64,000 nucleotides of DNA from Amphiduros pacificus (lineage: Eukaryota > Annelida > Polychaeta > Phyllodocida > Hesionidae), in contig OX439001.1 in NCBI GenBank assembly GCA_949316495.1, forward strand, positions 28,545,386 through 28,609,385, read 5' to 3'. Position 1 is the stretch's first letter. Each line of letters starts with the position of its first letter. Below are positions 46,458 to 59,149 of this stretch, piece by piece. A program made the position numbers and the translations under genes. The notes beneath the pieces are model-generated. The model was given only the letters and a program-made list of their open reading frames with translations. It did not search any database and was not told where the DNA came from.

Positions 46458-47465
46458 AGCCATGCTTTATATCACCTGACAGCCATGCTTTATATTATCT
46501 GAGAGCCATGTTTTATATTATCTGAGAGCCATGCTTTATATTATCTGACAGCCATGCCTTATATCATATGTGAGCCATGCCTTATATCATATGTGAGCCA
46601 TGCCTTATATTATCTGACAGCCATGCTTTATATCACCTGAGAGCCATGCTTTATATTATCTGAGAGCCATGCTTTATATTATCTGAGAGCCATGTTTTAT
46701 ATTATCTGAGAGCCATGCTTTATATTATCTGAGAGCCATGCTTTATATTATCTGAGAGCCATGCTTTATATCACCTGAGAGCCATGCTTTATATTATCTG
46801 ACAGCCATGCTTTATATCACCTGAGAGCCATGCTTTATATTATCTGACAGCCATGCTTTATATCACCTGAGAGCCATGCTTTATATTATCTGAGAGCCAT
46901 GCTTTATATTACCTGAGAGCCATGCTTTATATTACCTGAGAGCCATGCTTTATATTACCTGAGAGCCATGCTTTATATTACCTGAGAGCCATGCTTTATA
47001 TTACCTGAGAGCCATGCTTTATATCATCTGAGAGCCATGCTTTATATTATCTGAGAGCCATGCTTTATATCATCTGAGTGCCATGCTTTATAATATCTGT
47101 TAGTCATGCAGCTCATGCTTTATATTATCTGAGTCATGCCTTATATTATCTTGGAGTCCTGATTCATATAATCTGGGAGTCATGCTTTATTCACATCCAT
47201 GAGTCACACCTTGAATTGTTCATGAGCCATGCCTTATATTATCTACGAGTCATGCCTCATATTATCTGAGTCATAACGTATAATCTATGAATCATGCCTT
47301 ATATGAGTCATTTCTTATATTATATTAGTCATGGCTTATATTATCCATGGGTCATGCCTAATGTAATATAGGGTCATGCTTTAAATTGTCTACGAGTCAT
47401 GCCTTATATAATCTAGGAGTCATGCTTTATATTAACTATGAGTCATTACATATATTACCTTATAT
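46458..47465. repeat. 23-bp minisatellite, about 28 clean plus about 14 degenerate copies
   Basis: The unit is GAGCCATGCTTTATATTATC plus TGA; variants are TCACCTGA, ATTACCTGA and GACAGCC. Clean to about 47,100, then it decays into GAGTCATGCCTTATATTATC-type units to 47,465. It starts exactly at the truncated SINE. Confidence 0.95.
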
Positions 47466-47620
47466 TACCTTCCCCTATTTATCACCCAGTGGAGAGAGTT
47501 CACTGAGAACAACACACATCAACAAGAATGCCTTATCTTATAATCATACAGTGCAAATTGTGTTTTTTATTTATCTGTGCAAGCAAAATTCTTACCTCAT
47601 GAAATGGACATTTTCCCTCA

Positions 47621-47626
47621 ATATAT

Positions 47627-47691
<65 letters not shown>

Positions 47692-47712
47692 TATATATAT
47701 ATATGTGTGTGT

Positions 47713-47744
<32 letters not shown>
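47621..47744. repeat. (TA)n-(TG)n compound microsatellite
   Basis: TA run from 47,621 to about 47,704, then TG to 47,744, a potential Z-DNA-forming end. Confidence 0.95.
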
Positions 47745-47944
47745 AACGTGATTGAAAAGACTTTACCTTAAATTTCTTTATCTAAAAATAGTTTATTTTT
47801 TATGCAAACTCTGATTATTGTGATCTACGTAAGGTCCCAGTGAGTGGAAGGCTCCATAGATAATATGTGAAGATTGAAGGGAGGCGATTTCGTGTGCACA
47901 TATAATAAATTAAAATATTTAATTATCAAGTCGATCAAATGCAC

Positions 47945-48185
47945 CAGGTATAAATCTAAGGTGATCCAGTACAAATCTAAGGTGAACAGGTATTAATCTA
48001 AGTTAACCAGGTATAAATCCAAGGTAACCAAATGTAAATCTTAAGTTACTGGATGTAATTGTACGGTACCAGTTGTAGGTTTTAAGTGACGAAGTATAAA
48101 TATTTAGATACCAGGTATGAAGGTATGAATCTATGGTTACCAGGTATGAATCTATGGTTACCAGGTGTAAATCTAAAGTTAGGTT
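47945..48185. repeat. Degenerate about 20-bp repeat (CCAGGTATAAATCTAAGGT-like)
   Basis: About eleven drifting units of ACCAGGTATGAATCTATGGT or the earlier AAATCTAAGGTGAACAGGT form. The sequence after it to 48,896 shows no gene or repeat. Confidence 0.8.
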
Positions 48186-48896
48186 TCGTCGTGCACTTTA
48201 CCTTCTTTACGATTAATATATTAATGCCGAGATGATTTAGACATAAGTAAACATCGTCTCACTTTATTTTACGGGTATCAAGATGGACAGATGTTACAGG
48301 TGACCGCGCGCCACACGGTAAATGGCTGGTCCAATCTGGACCGTCATTACTCCCTGACATTAATATTGTAGTAGATATATTTGGCCCATACCCAGCATCA
48401 GGTAGAGGGCAATGTAAACACCAAGATTGGGCAGGCTCCAGTAACTCTTCACTTATACTTTGTGATATTTACGGTTAATGTTTGGCTCAGTAGACTCCAG
48501 TGAGCAGCACCTTGACATGCCATGATAAGATAACCATGACAGTTTGAGTTCAGAATCTTGTGACAATGTCTGGAGGTTTATTAGCTTGTTTTGTCTCTAT
48601 TGATATTTTTTATTGATTACAATCGTCTTGAACCGCGGTAATATTTATTAGTTTCCCAGTATGGACTTATTTTTACTTTTAGCATCCCTTGTGAATCTTA
48701 TGCTGTAAAGGTCCATACAGGAACTAGAATAGCGATATGTTATTATATTCATATCTAATTGCTTGCATGTTAACGTAGTTTTTGGTGATAGAGGGGATTC
48801 TAATAAACAAAAGGTCCTCTCAGTGGTAACCGTTGGATGAAAGGGACAGTGTGCTGTGGTCTATTCATGTCAATAGTTACTATACCTGCCATACCC

Positions 48897-49470
48897 TATG
48901 CCCATCTCCGCCAAACCTTAGGCCCATCTCCGCCAAACCCTAGGCCCATCCCTGCCAAACCCTAGGCCCGTCCCAACCAAATCCTGCCGAACCCTAGGCC
49001 CGTCCCTGCCAAACCTGAGGCCCATCCATGCCGAAACCTAGGCTCATCCTTGCCAAACCCTAGGCCTGTCCCCACCAAATCCTGCCAAACCCTAGGCCCG
49101 TCCACACCGAACCCCACCAAACCTTATGCCCCTTCCCACCAAACCCACCAAACCCAAGGCCCATCCCCATCAAACCCAAGGCCCATCCCCACCAAGCCCT
49201 AGGCCCATCCCCACCAAACCCTATAGGCCTGTCCCTGCTGAACCCAAGGCCTGTCCCCGCCAAACCATAGACCCGTCCCCGCCAAATCCCACCGAACCTA
49301 GGGCCATGCCCATCGAACCCTAGGCCCGTCCGTCCCCGCCGAACGCTAGGCCTGTCCCTACCAAACCCCACTGAACCCTAGGCCCGCCCCCCAAACCCCA
49401 CTAAACCCTAGGCCCGTCCCCCAAACCCCACTAAACCCTAGGCCCGTCCGTCTCCGCTGAACCCACTGAA
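48897..49470. repeat. C-rich minisatellite (CCCTAGGCCCGTCCCCACCA-like), about 26 copies
   Basis: Units of 20-24 bases built on CCTAGGCCCGTCCC and GCCAAACC or ACCAAACC. Nearly all G is on the opposite strand, giving strong strand asymmetry in otherwise AT-rich DNA. Pro-rich (plus) and Gly-rich (minus) frames are by-products. Confidence 0.93.
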
Positions 49471-50819
49471 CCCTCTAGGTCCACCAATACCAGCGCAAAC
49501 CACACTGTGACTGCTATCCCGGGTCTCCGTGGCTTATACCTTAGAGTAATATACTCTTAGCTTATACCTATCTCTCATCTGACCTACTTTCACAACACCA
49601 CTCTCTGAGATCATAATTCAATGATAATGGCATGACCCGTGCTGAATTTGTTTAAATTAAGAATGGCTTACAGGTAGAAGCATGTTTAATTATGAATTAT
49701 TAAATGTCAGTGGATTGCCAACCTTGGTCACGTGACAGGAGCTACATTCGCTCATCAAGGGATCTCAGTGTAAGGTGTGCCACAATGTAACGTTACAAAT
49801 TACTGTTTTATGCGTAAGTATAAAGATGTGAACAATATAAAAATAAAAATGTGTCAAATAAGAGGGATTGTGAACTCAAGAACAAAGGACATAACACTCT
49901 GTTTTGTTTTGTTGAAAATTGAAATATATATCGAGTAATTGAATTATATGTAAATGTTTAAGATAGTTCCACAGGTGAAAGTACAAATGGAGTTCTAACT
50001 AATTCATTATATAAAGATATCTTTAACTGAATCGACTCGTCAACGTTAGAAATACATTGTCATCTATGAGATGTATATATTCAATTGATATAAATCAAAT
50101 TATAGAGCCATCTCTGTCATGTGTCATAACAACATGGAGGGCCAGATCGATAGTTTTGCTCCACTTTTCCCAGTCATGTGATTTTGACCAGTGACTGTGA
50201 GGGGATCGATCGGGGCGCGGGCCGTCGCTCGCCGGGGCTGGGTGCAACCATACTCGGCTGTTTGCCGATGCTTTAAATCTATTCATATGCAAATATTGTG
50301 TCAATAAGCAAGCCAGTTGGAGTGCATTCTTGTTTTTTCCCTAATGTGAGAACGGTGTTGTTGGCTACGTCACATGGTGATAGCACTAGACAGTGCTGTC
50401 TCCAGCAGTTAAAACAAGAATGCATTAATGATGTAGGTGATGGATTCCCCGTCTGACACACACCTGGCTTGATGCTGTTAACCACGGCTCATGCGAGACT
50501 TTATACCGCGGTGAGATTATCACCACGAGATGTTACATAACCTAATCCCAAGGATAATCAGCTCTTAAGACCCCATACAGCAGGACTTTACATGAAGGTG
50601 GGGATTATGAATCTTACTCATCTCAGGCACACCGGAATATACCTGTATGGCGTGGTATGTCTTCGCCAAGGAGCGTATATGTCCCGCTGAATACCATCAG
50701 GTTTTGCAAACAAGGATTGTCAGTGTGTTTACGGTGTGAGTTGGCAAGTCTTCAGAGCGTGGGATGAGTAAGACACAGGGCTGCCCCAGCATTAAGCTCT
50801 CTACAGGAGCGTGAGTCGA
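49471..50819. other. Non-coding; GC-richer from 50,190
   Basis: At 50,195-50,265 there is a CpG-rich patch (GATCGATCGGGGCGCGGGCC). With the exon-like block that follows, this may be the promoter zone of the PTB gene. No TATA box assigned. Confidence 0.35.
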
Positions 50820-51033
50820 TTCCATGATTCATATTCGGCTGACACCAGATCACATCGGTGGTGCTCCGCGGGGAGGTTCTGACAGTTCACTGAGGGGTTC
50901 TGATGGTGGACAGTCCAGGAATCTATCACAACGTTCACCTGTCAGGTGCATTACTGTAGCAGAATTAATTGTGCGTCCAACCGTGACGAGGCAGTGGGCC
51001 AGCTCCCTGCAGACCCGCACCAGACGCATACAG
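50820..51033 (+). other. Probable 5' UTR exon (of the PTB-domain gene?)
   Basis: A GC-rich block ends CATACAG|GTATGT, an excellent donor (exon end 51,033). Its left boundary is uncertain. Assigning it to the PTB gene rests on strand, distance and the acceptor at 53,578; no transcript evidence is available. Confidence 0.4.
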
Positions 51034-52689
51034 GTATGTCGATTTCCCACTTGCCAGTTTCAAAGTGCCGCTCATTAAGGTGAAATCGACAGCGTTGAGA
51101 GATGTGCCTTAATATTAAGAGTCGGCATATTACTCATGACGGATTAAGAATATCCTGGATTATCAAGATATATACAACAGCAGAGAGGTAAATAGTGATA
51201 ATCCGATTTTACCTGTGTTACCTAACCTTAAAATACATGGGCATAGACTGTCAGTCATCAATCATTCAGAACAGCATCATGTAATCTATTAACCTGGATC
51301 TAGTATAAGTAGTGATCCATCTAAAACTGGACTGACAGCAGTAAACAGCGTAGACACGTGGGGTGACTGGGCGGGCGTGTCCATATATGTCAGAACAGAG
51401 AACTCCAGGCAAATTGTGCTCGCTTGCTTTTCTTGAGATATATCATTTGCCTCTGTTGTTTGTTACGAAATAAACAAGGTAAGCTGGTATACATATCATA
51501 CCTGTACCTATTGGAGAGCTGGTATATTTGTACATATTGGAGAGCAATGATCTCACTGATAAGTATAAACATATATTTCACACAAGAGAGGCAGAACATC
51601 TCGAGTGAGGCAATGTTGACATTTTGACAGCAAATTTGTTTGATGGGAGTTGTCACATGAATTAGGGGGCCACACAAGAGTTAGGCATATTGTTTTTTTT
51701 TGGGCTTATTGATCATGTTTATATACTTGACAATATGACCACATCAGTGTGTGCAAGTCGTGTCAGAGAAATGTCCCTATCTGTCTTGTGTGTAAACACC
51801 ACTTTTACTTATGGTCTATATTCACGCGATACATATATTAACACTCCATATGTGTTTCAAGCTTACATTGATACAATTAATTTTCAAATTGTTTTTTTCT
51901 GTTCCAAGGGTTTCTTGGTCATCTTAATACTAAATATTAAATATTGAGGCCTTTACAGCGTACATACATTTCCAGAGTATTACCAAAGTAATAACAAACA
52001 AATCTTACATGATTCAAGGCAACACGTTGATAAAACATTAATCAATATATTTATCTCACTTTCTTGACAGATCAGATTTAAACATTCACATCTCTGCCGC
52101 AATACGTTGTTCCTTTCATAGATTTGTACCGCTCATATTAGCATGCACAATTACCATGCAGTTGCCCAATTGGTTGGCTCATGTATGTGCTCATGTACAC
52201 AACAACACAACTTTACACGTGCACATGCCCATTTCATTTGTTCAAGTGATTTAGAATGGATCATGATTTGGGAGGGGGTATGTTTGAAACATCTGGTGGA
52301 AAAAGCATTGATATCAATAACTACAGGGTTTTTACATCACTTAAAACTTTATTTCATGGTGAGGCCTGACATATGAGCTTTGTCCATGAAGAAAAAGTCA
52401 AGTCTGTTTTCCTCCTGCTCCCTTGAGGATATATGGTCCATTCCTTGCTGACTATTTTTGTCTGACTATTTTGGTATACATGTCACTAAATATCACTCGT
52501 TGTTGTACTCACTTTCTTTTATAAACAATGACACCAATTGGCCATGTTATCCCATGTGACAAAACATTTGACTCAATATCCACTGGCTGCTTGAACTGGG
52601 TGTGGCCTCTGAGCATTCATTCAAAGAGTCGAATATGCCATTTACTTGCAGAGCTAGGTATAAGTCCTGGATCTGCTGTGGAGAGTATT

Positions 52690-52743
<54 letters not shown>

Positions 52744-53578
52744 CATAGCTTAATATGCAGTGCTGTACATGTTTGTCGATTGTTTGAAGAGTAAATAGCA
52801 TTGAATGGAAATTTTTACTGAGTGTGAAAGGATATTTTAAAGCAAAGACCAACAGGTTTTCATTTTAATAAGTATTAAATACAACCGTTAATGTACCACT
52901 CGCCTTGGTCTATACTCACAAATTCGCGTAGCCTTATACGACTATACCCAGGCAAAGTGTAAATATGGAATCCCCTGTACAGAGATCCTTTTTAACCCTT
53001 ACAGTTAGGGTCAAATGCATTGAATACAGCACTGAATAACAAATGCAGTTCTCTTCATAAATACCATCAGGATAACGGAAAAGTACCAACTTTGTACTTC
53101 AGAATAAACTTATTTTTGGATCTCTAGAACTTAATATATTTCATATACAAGTGAAACTGGATTGTATGAGGCAATAGATCCCATAAGACTGACGTGGTCA
53201 GAGAATCAAATACTTCTGCAATGACCCACTTTGGATACTTACCAAAACCGTTCATAAAGAGCATAAAAGGCTATTATTTAGGCTTTGAAATCTTACAGTG
53301 GCAATTTCCCGAGTATCCTTGACAGCATAAATAAAGTCATATTTTTTATTTTGTCAGGGTTGCACTAATACTTCTTTATTATTATTACCAATATCATAAC
53401 TATTATCGTGTTTTGCATAAATCAACATTATATTTGTTTGGAATACGGTGCCGAACATTACGTGTTTTGTATATAGACATGGTTGAATGGGTTTTTAGGT
53501 TAACTACTTGTGACAGTCTGCCTGCTTTGCCACCCTGGTCTTGGCCATGCTATATTCGGTTGCTCTCTCTCTTTTCAG
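51034..53578. other. Probable intron, with (TA)n at 52,691-52,741
   Basis: AT-rich, no recognisable genes; several short frames without domains. If the flanking exon calls are right this is a 2.5-kb 5' UTR intron. Confidence 0.35.
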
Positions 53579-54027
53579 ATGACCTGAGGGGCAGTGGAGT
53601 GTCTCAACATCCATGAATAACAGCACCACAATCAGGACACACTACAAGCAATGCCCACAAAACCCGCACGGAAATTAGAGGGTTATTCTGACCAAATAAG
53701 GACCTTACGATTCTACCCACAGGAGTGGTAGTGGGATGACTGAATAGTTTACTGGTGACGAAGTTCCATCATATTCTAATATGACATGAACCCAGATCAC
53801 CCAATGACATTGTAAGGATGTTACCCTGTATGTTATTCAATGATGATGACAGTCTTCAATGAATTGGATAAATTTGCAGATGACATTGAAGACGAAATGA
53901 GGAAGTTAATAAATGAAAAAGTTTCTTGGAAAAGCTAAATCCAATAGCTTTAATAACTTTAGGTAAGATAAATCAAAGAACCAAAATATCAAAAGCACAG
54001 AAAGGACATAATCCACGTTAATTCATA
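53579..54027 (+). other. Probable 5' UTR of the PTB-domain gene
   Basis: The acceptor TCTCTCTCTTTTCAG ends at 53,578. The following 449 bases run without a needed intron to the start codon and contain short upstream frames (the first ATG, at 53,579, reads ATG ACC TGA). An AG|GTAAGA donor at about 53,961 exists, but the next acceptor would leave an intron of only about 40 bases, so I treat this as one exon. Confidence 0.45.
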
Positions 54028-56184
54028 ATGGCGTCGATGGTGGACCGCGGAGATACGTACCACGTGATCTACCTGGGTTCCTGCATGATGGCTCAGATGT
54101 CGACAGGGCTGGGGGTGCTTCAGAAACCCCTGAGGGAGCTGTACTTCAAGTACCGGCAGGCTGGCGGGGGACCTGCCGCCCAGGAGCGCTACCTGCTCAT
54201 GTCCGGTAGAGGCATGACGATGACCTTTAAGGAGAATGCTTCGGTACAACCCACCGAGATCTTCTACGCCATGCCCAACATTCTCTTCTGGGATGCGATC
54301 CAGTTCGTCACTGTTCGTGCTACAAAGAGGGTGATGGGAGCCTTCGAGCCCCTCGATAACGACCATAGTAGAAATAAAGACAATCTCTTCGCACCTCTTG
54401 ATAAGAAGTACCATTTTCTACAGCAAATGACACATCCGCATCTCTTCACTTGTGTTTTGAGGAGAACGGCGGGAGTAAAGTGTCTTGACGTACACGCCTT
54501 CGTGTGTTCCAGCGAGGAAGAGGCCCTCGGACTCGTGGAGGCACTTAATACAATACAAAATAACTACAGTGCAGACGAGGTCCAGGAGACAGGTGTTTTT
54601 GGATATAAGCCATTCGGAGGTCAGGCGGCACCTGGCGCTGGGGAAATAGCCCAGGCTATCTCGCGCAAGAATTCATCGAGCTCAGCGTCTAGTGGTGCGG
54701 TGTCACGTGCCTCATCAATGCGCCATCTGGCGTCAGTGGGTGAGCCTGACACGGCAGCTGGCCCTCGCCAAACTAACAGCGCCGACAGGAAACACAACAC
54801 GCCATATTTGAACAATAGTGGCCGAGGTTTCCAGCTGACCCAGGACTACTTTGTTAACAGTCTATCTCAGTCTGACTCGGGCCTGGAGAGTGGGAACGTA
54901 TCGAGCGGAGATGCTCAGAGTCCAGAAGATGATCACGTGTACCAGTATATAGGACATATAGACAGATCCCTTCCCAGGAAGATCCGATCCCCAGACAAGC
55001 ACGCCCCAGAGGCTGCTCAGTTCAGTGGCAATTTAGCTAAGGAAGCTGCTAAGGAAATTCAAAACAAGAGGCAGGGGTCTGTGCAGGAGTACCAGTCTAT
55101 CAGCAGAAGCGTTGAGCTCTTGGAGGACACTTTGAGTCCAGCCAAATCCAATACTGACATATTCTTCAACAGCAGGAGAGGACTATCATCTTCCTCAAAA
55201 GATTTGTCATCTGTCTCAAAAGAAAAGCCACTTGGAAGAGCTGTGCCCAGTCCTAAATCTGCACAGAGTAGCAAACTGGGTCAGGGGTACAGTCTGTTGT
55301 CTGGGAGTGGCAGTCCGCTCCCGGGACAGGAGGATCGGGATTACCAGCGAGACTATGGGGACCCGGATACTCCCCAGCTGCCCCCTAGGAGGACTCCATC
55401 TTACCAAGATTTCCCCCCGGATGGGTCCATACCGAGACCCTCTCTTCTGGCACACTATCGCAACCACAGGGATTACCACAGAGACTACGATTACGACTAT
55501 GACCGGGTGTCAGACCGAGTGTCAGAGCGAGAGTTCAAAGCTGCAGAACGCCCTAGAGTTCTATCCAGGGAAGACATTAGACCGCCTAGTCGTAGTGAGA
55601 GTGGACATAGTATCCAGTCCTCACCAGGTTATGAACAGCCACCCCGAGTAGGTCGCGATGGCTCCAGGCAGTATTCACCCCCAGGCAGGAACCCAGATGC
55701 CCCGTCAAGACCTGTAGCCAAAGTTCCCCCTCATAAGATCACCGGAGTAAAAGTGCTCCCTGTAGGACTCCCTCTTCTGCCAAACAAGAAGACTTCTCCC
55801 GATAGTTTAAGTCCCGATAGGTTGAAATCTAACTACTTTGACGATTCAAATTTCAATGGTCCTGCTAAAAATGGCGGATTCGGGCTACCCCCGAGGAGGG
55901 CTAAATCGCAACTTTTCCCCAATAATTCACCATCAAAGCCTGGTAATGACGCCAACTGGCAGTTCAATAAACCAGTGCAGAACGAGTATGAATATCAAAC
56001 AATGAAACAAGAACAAAATGGTGAAGATAAAGTGATGAATGATAAACTGTTGCTTAATCAGAAGAAAGATGCGGAGATTGCAGCAGTGATGCAGAACCTG
56101 CATTTTGACTATGATGGTCACACGATGAGCCCCGGTCTACCAGCCGGAAATAACTTTGAGAGATCCCTGGGCTACTTTCCTTGA
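54028..56184 (+). CDS. PTB/PID-domain adaptor-like protein, 718 aa, single coding exon
   Basis: The start at 54,028 has A at -3 and G at +4 and is followed by MASMVDRGDTYHVIYLGSC, the typical first strand of a phosphotyrosine-binding/PID domain (YLGS). The domain continues to about residue 180 (HPHLFTCVLRR, LDVHAFVCSSEEEALGLVEA helix). The rest (about 190-718) is low-complexity: Ser-rich, then Pro-rich with PPRRTPSYQDFPP (about 452) and PPRRAKSQLF (about 620), and a DYHRDYDYDYDR patch (about 484). Such PxxP/PPRR stretches often bind SH3 or WW domains. It fits a cytoplasmic scaffold that binds receptor tails. I could not assign it to a named family (NOS1AP, FAM43 and Dab-type PTBs do not match well by memory). 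No introns in 2.1 kb of coding sequence is notable. Confidence 0.88.
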   Translation: MASMVDRGDTYHVIYLGSCMMAQMSTGLGVLQKPLRELYFKYRQAGGGPAAQERYLLMSGRGMTMTFKENASVQPTEIFYAMPNILFWDAIQFVTVRATKRVMGAFEPLDNDHSRNKDNLFAPLDKKYHFLQQMTHPHLFTCVLRRTAGVKCLDVHAFVCSSEEEALGLVEALNTIQNNYSADEVQETGVFGYKPFGGQAAPGAGEIAQAISRKNSSSSASSGAVSRASSMRHLASVGEPDTAAGPRQTNSADRKHNTPYLNNSGRGFQLTQDYFVNSLSQSDSGLESGNVSSGDAQSPEDDHVYQYIGHIDRSLPRKIRSPDKHAPEAAQFSGNLAKEAAKEIQNKRQGSVQEYQSISRSVELLEDTLSPAKSNTDIFFNSRRGLSSSSKDLSSVSKEKPLGRAVPSPKSAQSSKLGQGYSLLSGSGSPLPGQEDRDYQRDYGDPDTPQLPPRRTPSYQDFPPDGSIPRPSLLAHYRNHRDYHRDYDYDYDRVSDRVSEREFKAAERPRVLSREDIRPPSRSESGHSIQSSPGYEQPPRVGRDGSRQYSPPGRNPDAPSRPVAKVPPHKITGVKVLPVGLPLLPNKKTSPDSLSPDRLKSNYFDDSNFNGPAKNGGFGLPPRRAKSQLFPNNSPSKPGNDANWQFNKPVQNEYEYQTMKQEQNGEDKVMNDKLLLNQKKDAEIAAVMQNLHFDYDGHTMSPGLPAGNNFERSLGYFP

Positions 56185-57850
56185 TCCACACATATTCCTA
56201 ATACGATTTGATATTCCATCAACATATTTTCGTAATCTATAAGTATAAGACACTTAGCAAAATGTCGTAATATGCTAACGTAAACCATGTCAAATGTCGT
56301 TAAAATATTTTAATCATATTAACTTGATTTACATTCCTGATCTGGCTTTGAATAGAGGCAGTTCTGAATCATTGAGAGATAAAGTGTGTTGTTCAAACCT
56401 ACCACAAATAACAATTCTATGGAGATTTGATTATATAATACAACAGGCCAATCGTTTGATGGGGTGACTGAATAGCTTGAACAACAACAGACCTGTCACT
56501 TGATGGGGTGACTGAATAGCTTGTACAACAACAGACCTGTCACTTGATGGGGTGACTGAATAGCTTGTACAACAACAGACCTGTCACGTGATGGGGTGAC
56601 TGAATAGCTTGTATAACAACAGACCTGTCACTTGATGGGTTGACTGAATAGTTTGTACAACAACAGACCTGTCACTTGACAGGGTGACTGAATAGCGTCT
56701 AACAACAACGGACCTGTCATTTGATGGGGTGTCTGAATAGCTTTTATCATCGACAGACCTGTCACTTGACTGAATAGCTTGTAACAACAACAGACTTGTC
56801 ACTTGACGGGGTGTCTGAATAGTTTGTACAACAACAGACCTGTCACTTGATGGGGTGACTGAATAGCTTGCTACAGCAGACCTGTCACTTGATGGAGTGT
56901 CTGAATACCTTGAAACAATAACAGGTCAATCACTTGATGGGTTATACTGAAAGCTCTGTCCATTCACATAAGGTCAACTTTAAATGTTCAGTAATATATC
57001 AATGTTTTGAAAAGTAAAAAGACAAATCTCCATAAACAAACCTGGTTTGACAAAAGGTGCACTTCAGGAGAACAAGTCATATTCAAGCCTGAATGCCAGC
57101 TAGACTATTAGTATGCCTACAGATGTATGTATATAATTTAATCGATGTCAGAATTCCTACATTCCTAAACCTTTGGAAACATTTCAAAGCCATTGCAGTA
57201 ATTGATATTTGCAGTAATTGATCATATAATATATTATTATACACATTATTGTGCAATGTGCCACGATTTCATAGATTTCGTGGATCTGTGATCCTTTTTC
57301 TGATAACTTGAGAAGACTAATCATCGTCCGAATATCTTGTGTAAAACTTTGAATTTAGTGTCTTTAATACAAATCGTTGTGTGAAATGTTTCCGGAATTT
57401 CACGATCTGCAGATGGAATATTTGAGAAATGTTTGCCAATAAATGGTTACGTGTGGTAAGTTTGGCAGGGTCCATATCTGTGATGTCAAGATCTCATTAT
57501 AGAGAATCGCTGTAGTTCATATACTGAATCCCACTTCTTTAGGTTGCCTACATGTAAATTAATAAAAGTATAAGTTATACTTTCAATGTAACCCAATTAT
57601 TTATAAATTTATTATAGTATCCAAGAAGAATTTCTTAGGATATAAAGGACAATTATGATGATTATAAGTTTGGAAATGGTCAAGGTGCTTCACGTATATG
57701 GTTATATTATATCAATGTTACTAGTAGTTGAATTTCTTATTAACTGGACTAAATATTTGAGGGTGATAAGCCACAAATAGCAAGTGATAGGGGCGAGGGA
57801 GAACTCTATAATGTGATACAATGCGGAGGAAATAAAAGCTTGAATTGAAT
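56185..57850 (+). other. Probable 3' UTR of the PTB gene with candidate poly(A) signals
   Basis: AATAAA occurs at 57,439, 57,561 and 57,831-57,836; the last, GGAAATAAAAGCTTG, is a good candidate for the end of a 1.65-kb 3' UTR. The 44-bp array lies inside. The true end is unknown. Confidence 0.4.
56447..56945. repeat. 44-bp minisatellite, about 11 copies
   Basis: The unit holds ACAGACCTGTCACTTGATGG and GGTGACTGAATAGCTTGTAC. Copies vary in length in the middle (about 56,695-56,800). It sits 260 bases after the PTB stop codon. Confidence 0.93.
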
Positions 57851-59149
57851 ATACTCCATCTTCCTTTCAGATAGTATGATATATGTTTAGGATATAGAAC
57901 TCGTTGTGTTTGTTCAATAATAATACTTAAGGTGTGTACAAGCTATGGCATGGTACACAGAGCGCCTATTGTGCCCTCAAACACAGCTGTGGTTTATGAT
58001 GGCTGAGTCGTGTTTTGTAGGATACAATGCAGGACGCTTTGCTTCCATACTGACGGGTTTAAAATCTTAGTTTTTATATACTACCTTGATCTCAGATGGT
58101 GAATATCTGGCCTACAGCAGTCATGTTTCAAGAACGTGATAAACATGTAGGAGATAAATATTGCCTATTATTGACTGTTGGGCCTTAGAGTCAGTTCGCT
58201 AGATATTGAGCTTGGTACCTGCAGATTGTACGTCTCAACTGAGAGACTGGGGGAGCCATATTCCAGTGTATGATAGCTATATGTGTTAACACGTCAATGA
58301 CGTCAAGGGATGTTTTATGCTTCACATTGTCATGCTGAATGTTAACGTTAAGAATCAGATCTTCTGTTGACGTCATATTACAGTCAATTCAAAGATATTG
58401 ACACAGGTTATAGTTTATATTTTATATCTCCACTCTAAAATGAAATTTCAAATAACTGTATCAGTGAGATGAGGTGAAAGAAGCCTTTTTGCTCAAGGAG
58501 CAGCAATTCAGTGTTCATTTTATACCCTGAATGACAACTATATGTGTCCGCCATCATCAGGCAATAGAAAATATATGGCATGGTGATTCACATTTCATAC
58601 CAAGATGACACATGTTCTGAAAGTTCTGATCGTTGAGCAAAGAGAAATATGGTTATGGTCAAAAAAGTATTTTTCTACTAAACCTGTGAGTGTCCGAAAG
58701 TCATTGGATTGACTTGAATATCGAAAGCTTTTGCTTGTAAACCTTCAAAATTTCCTTCATCTGAAAGTGTGTGTGATAAACATTTTTAAAAATTTGGTCA
58801 GCGAGTCATTTGTTGTTAGCCATGAGTATATAAAGACATTGTTTACACTTGAAATCAGTTAATTCAAATCAAATGAAATAAATCAGATACAATGTTGATA
58901 ATCACATTTCTGTTTTACTTTGTCATGCACTGTTTGTAAACATTTCCAAGGTAGATATCCACTGGTAAATAATGATTGATTTAATGGTTCACCCAGCAAT
59001 ATACATATTGTAGTCATTATTTATGGAGTTTTCTGACCTGCTTGCTTTCGGTATTCAAAAAGTAGTGTTCTGGGACTCGACAATTTTGATTGGATCAAAA
59101 CAAATCTATATTTGGTCACAGGTAATTGTGATCATATTGGTCCAGAGTG
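57851..59149. other. Non-coding, nothing recognised
   Basis: No gene, RNA or repeat identified. Confidence 0.45.

Noticed and set aside
46458-47465. CRISPR-like repeat array
   Set aside because: Contiguous 23-bp minisatellite with no spacers.
49060-49371. Gly-rich minus-strand and Pro-rich plus-strand frames
   Set aside because: By-products of the C-rich minisatellite; units vary in length and would shift the frame.
55232-55651. 139-codon plus-strand frame inside the PTB gene
   Set aside because: Out-of-frame shadow of the PTB coding sequence.
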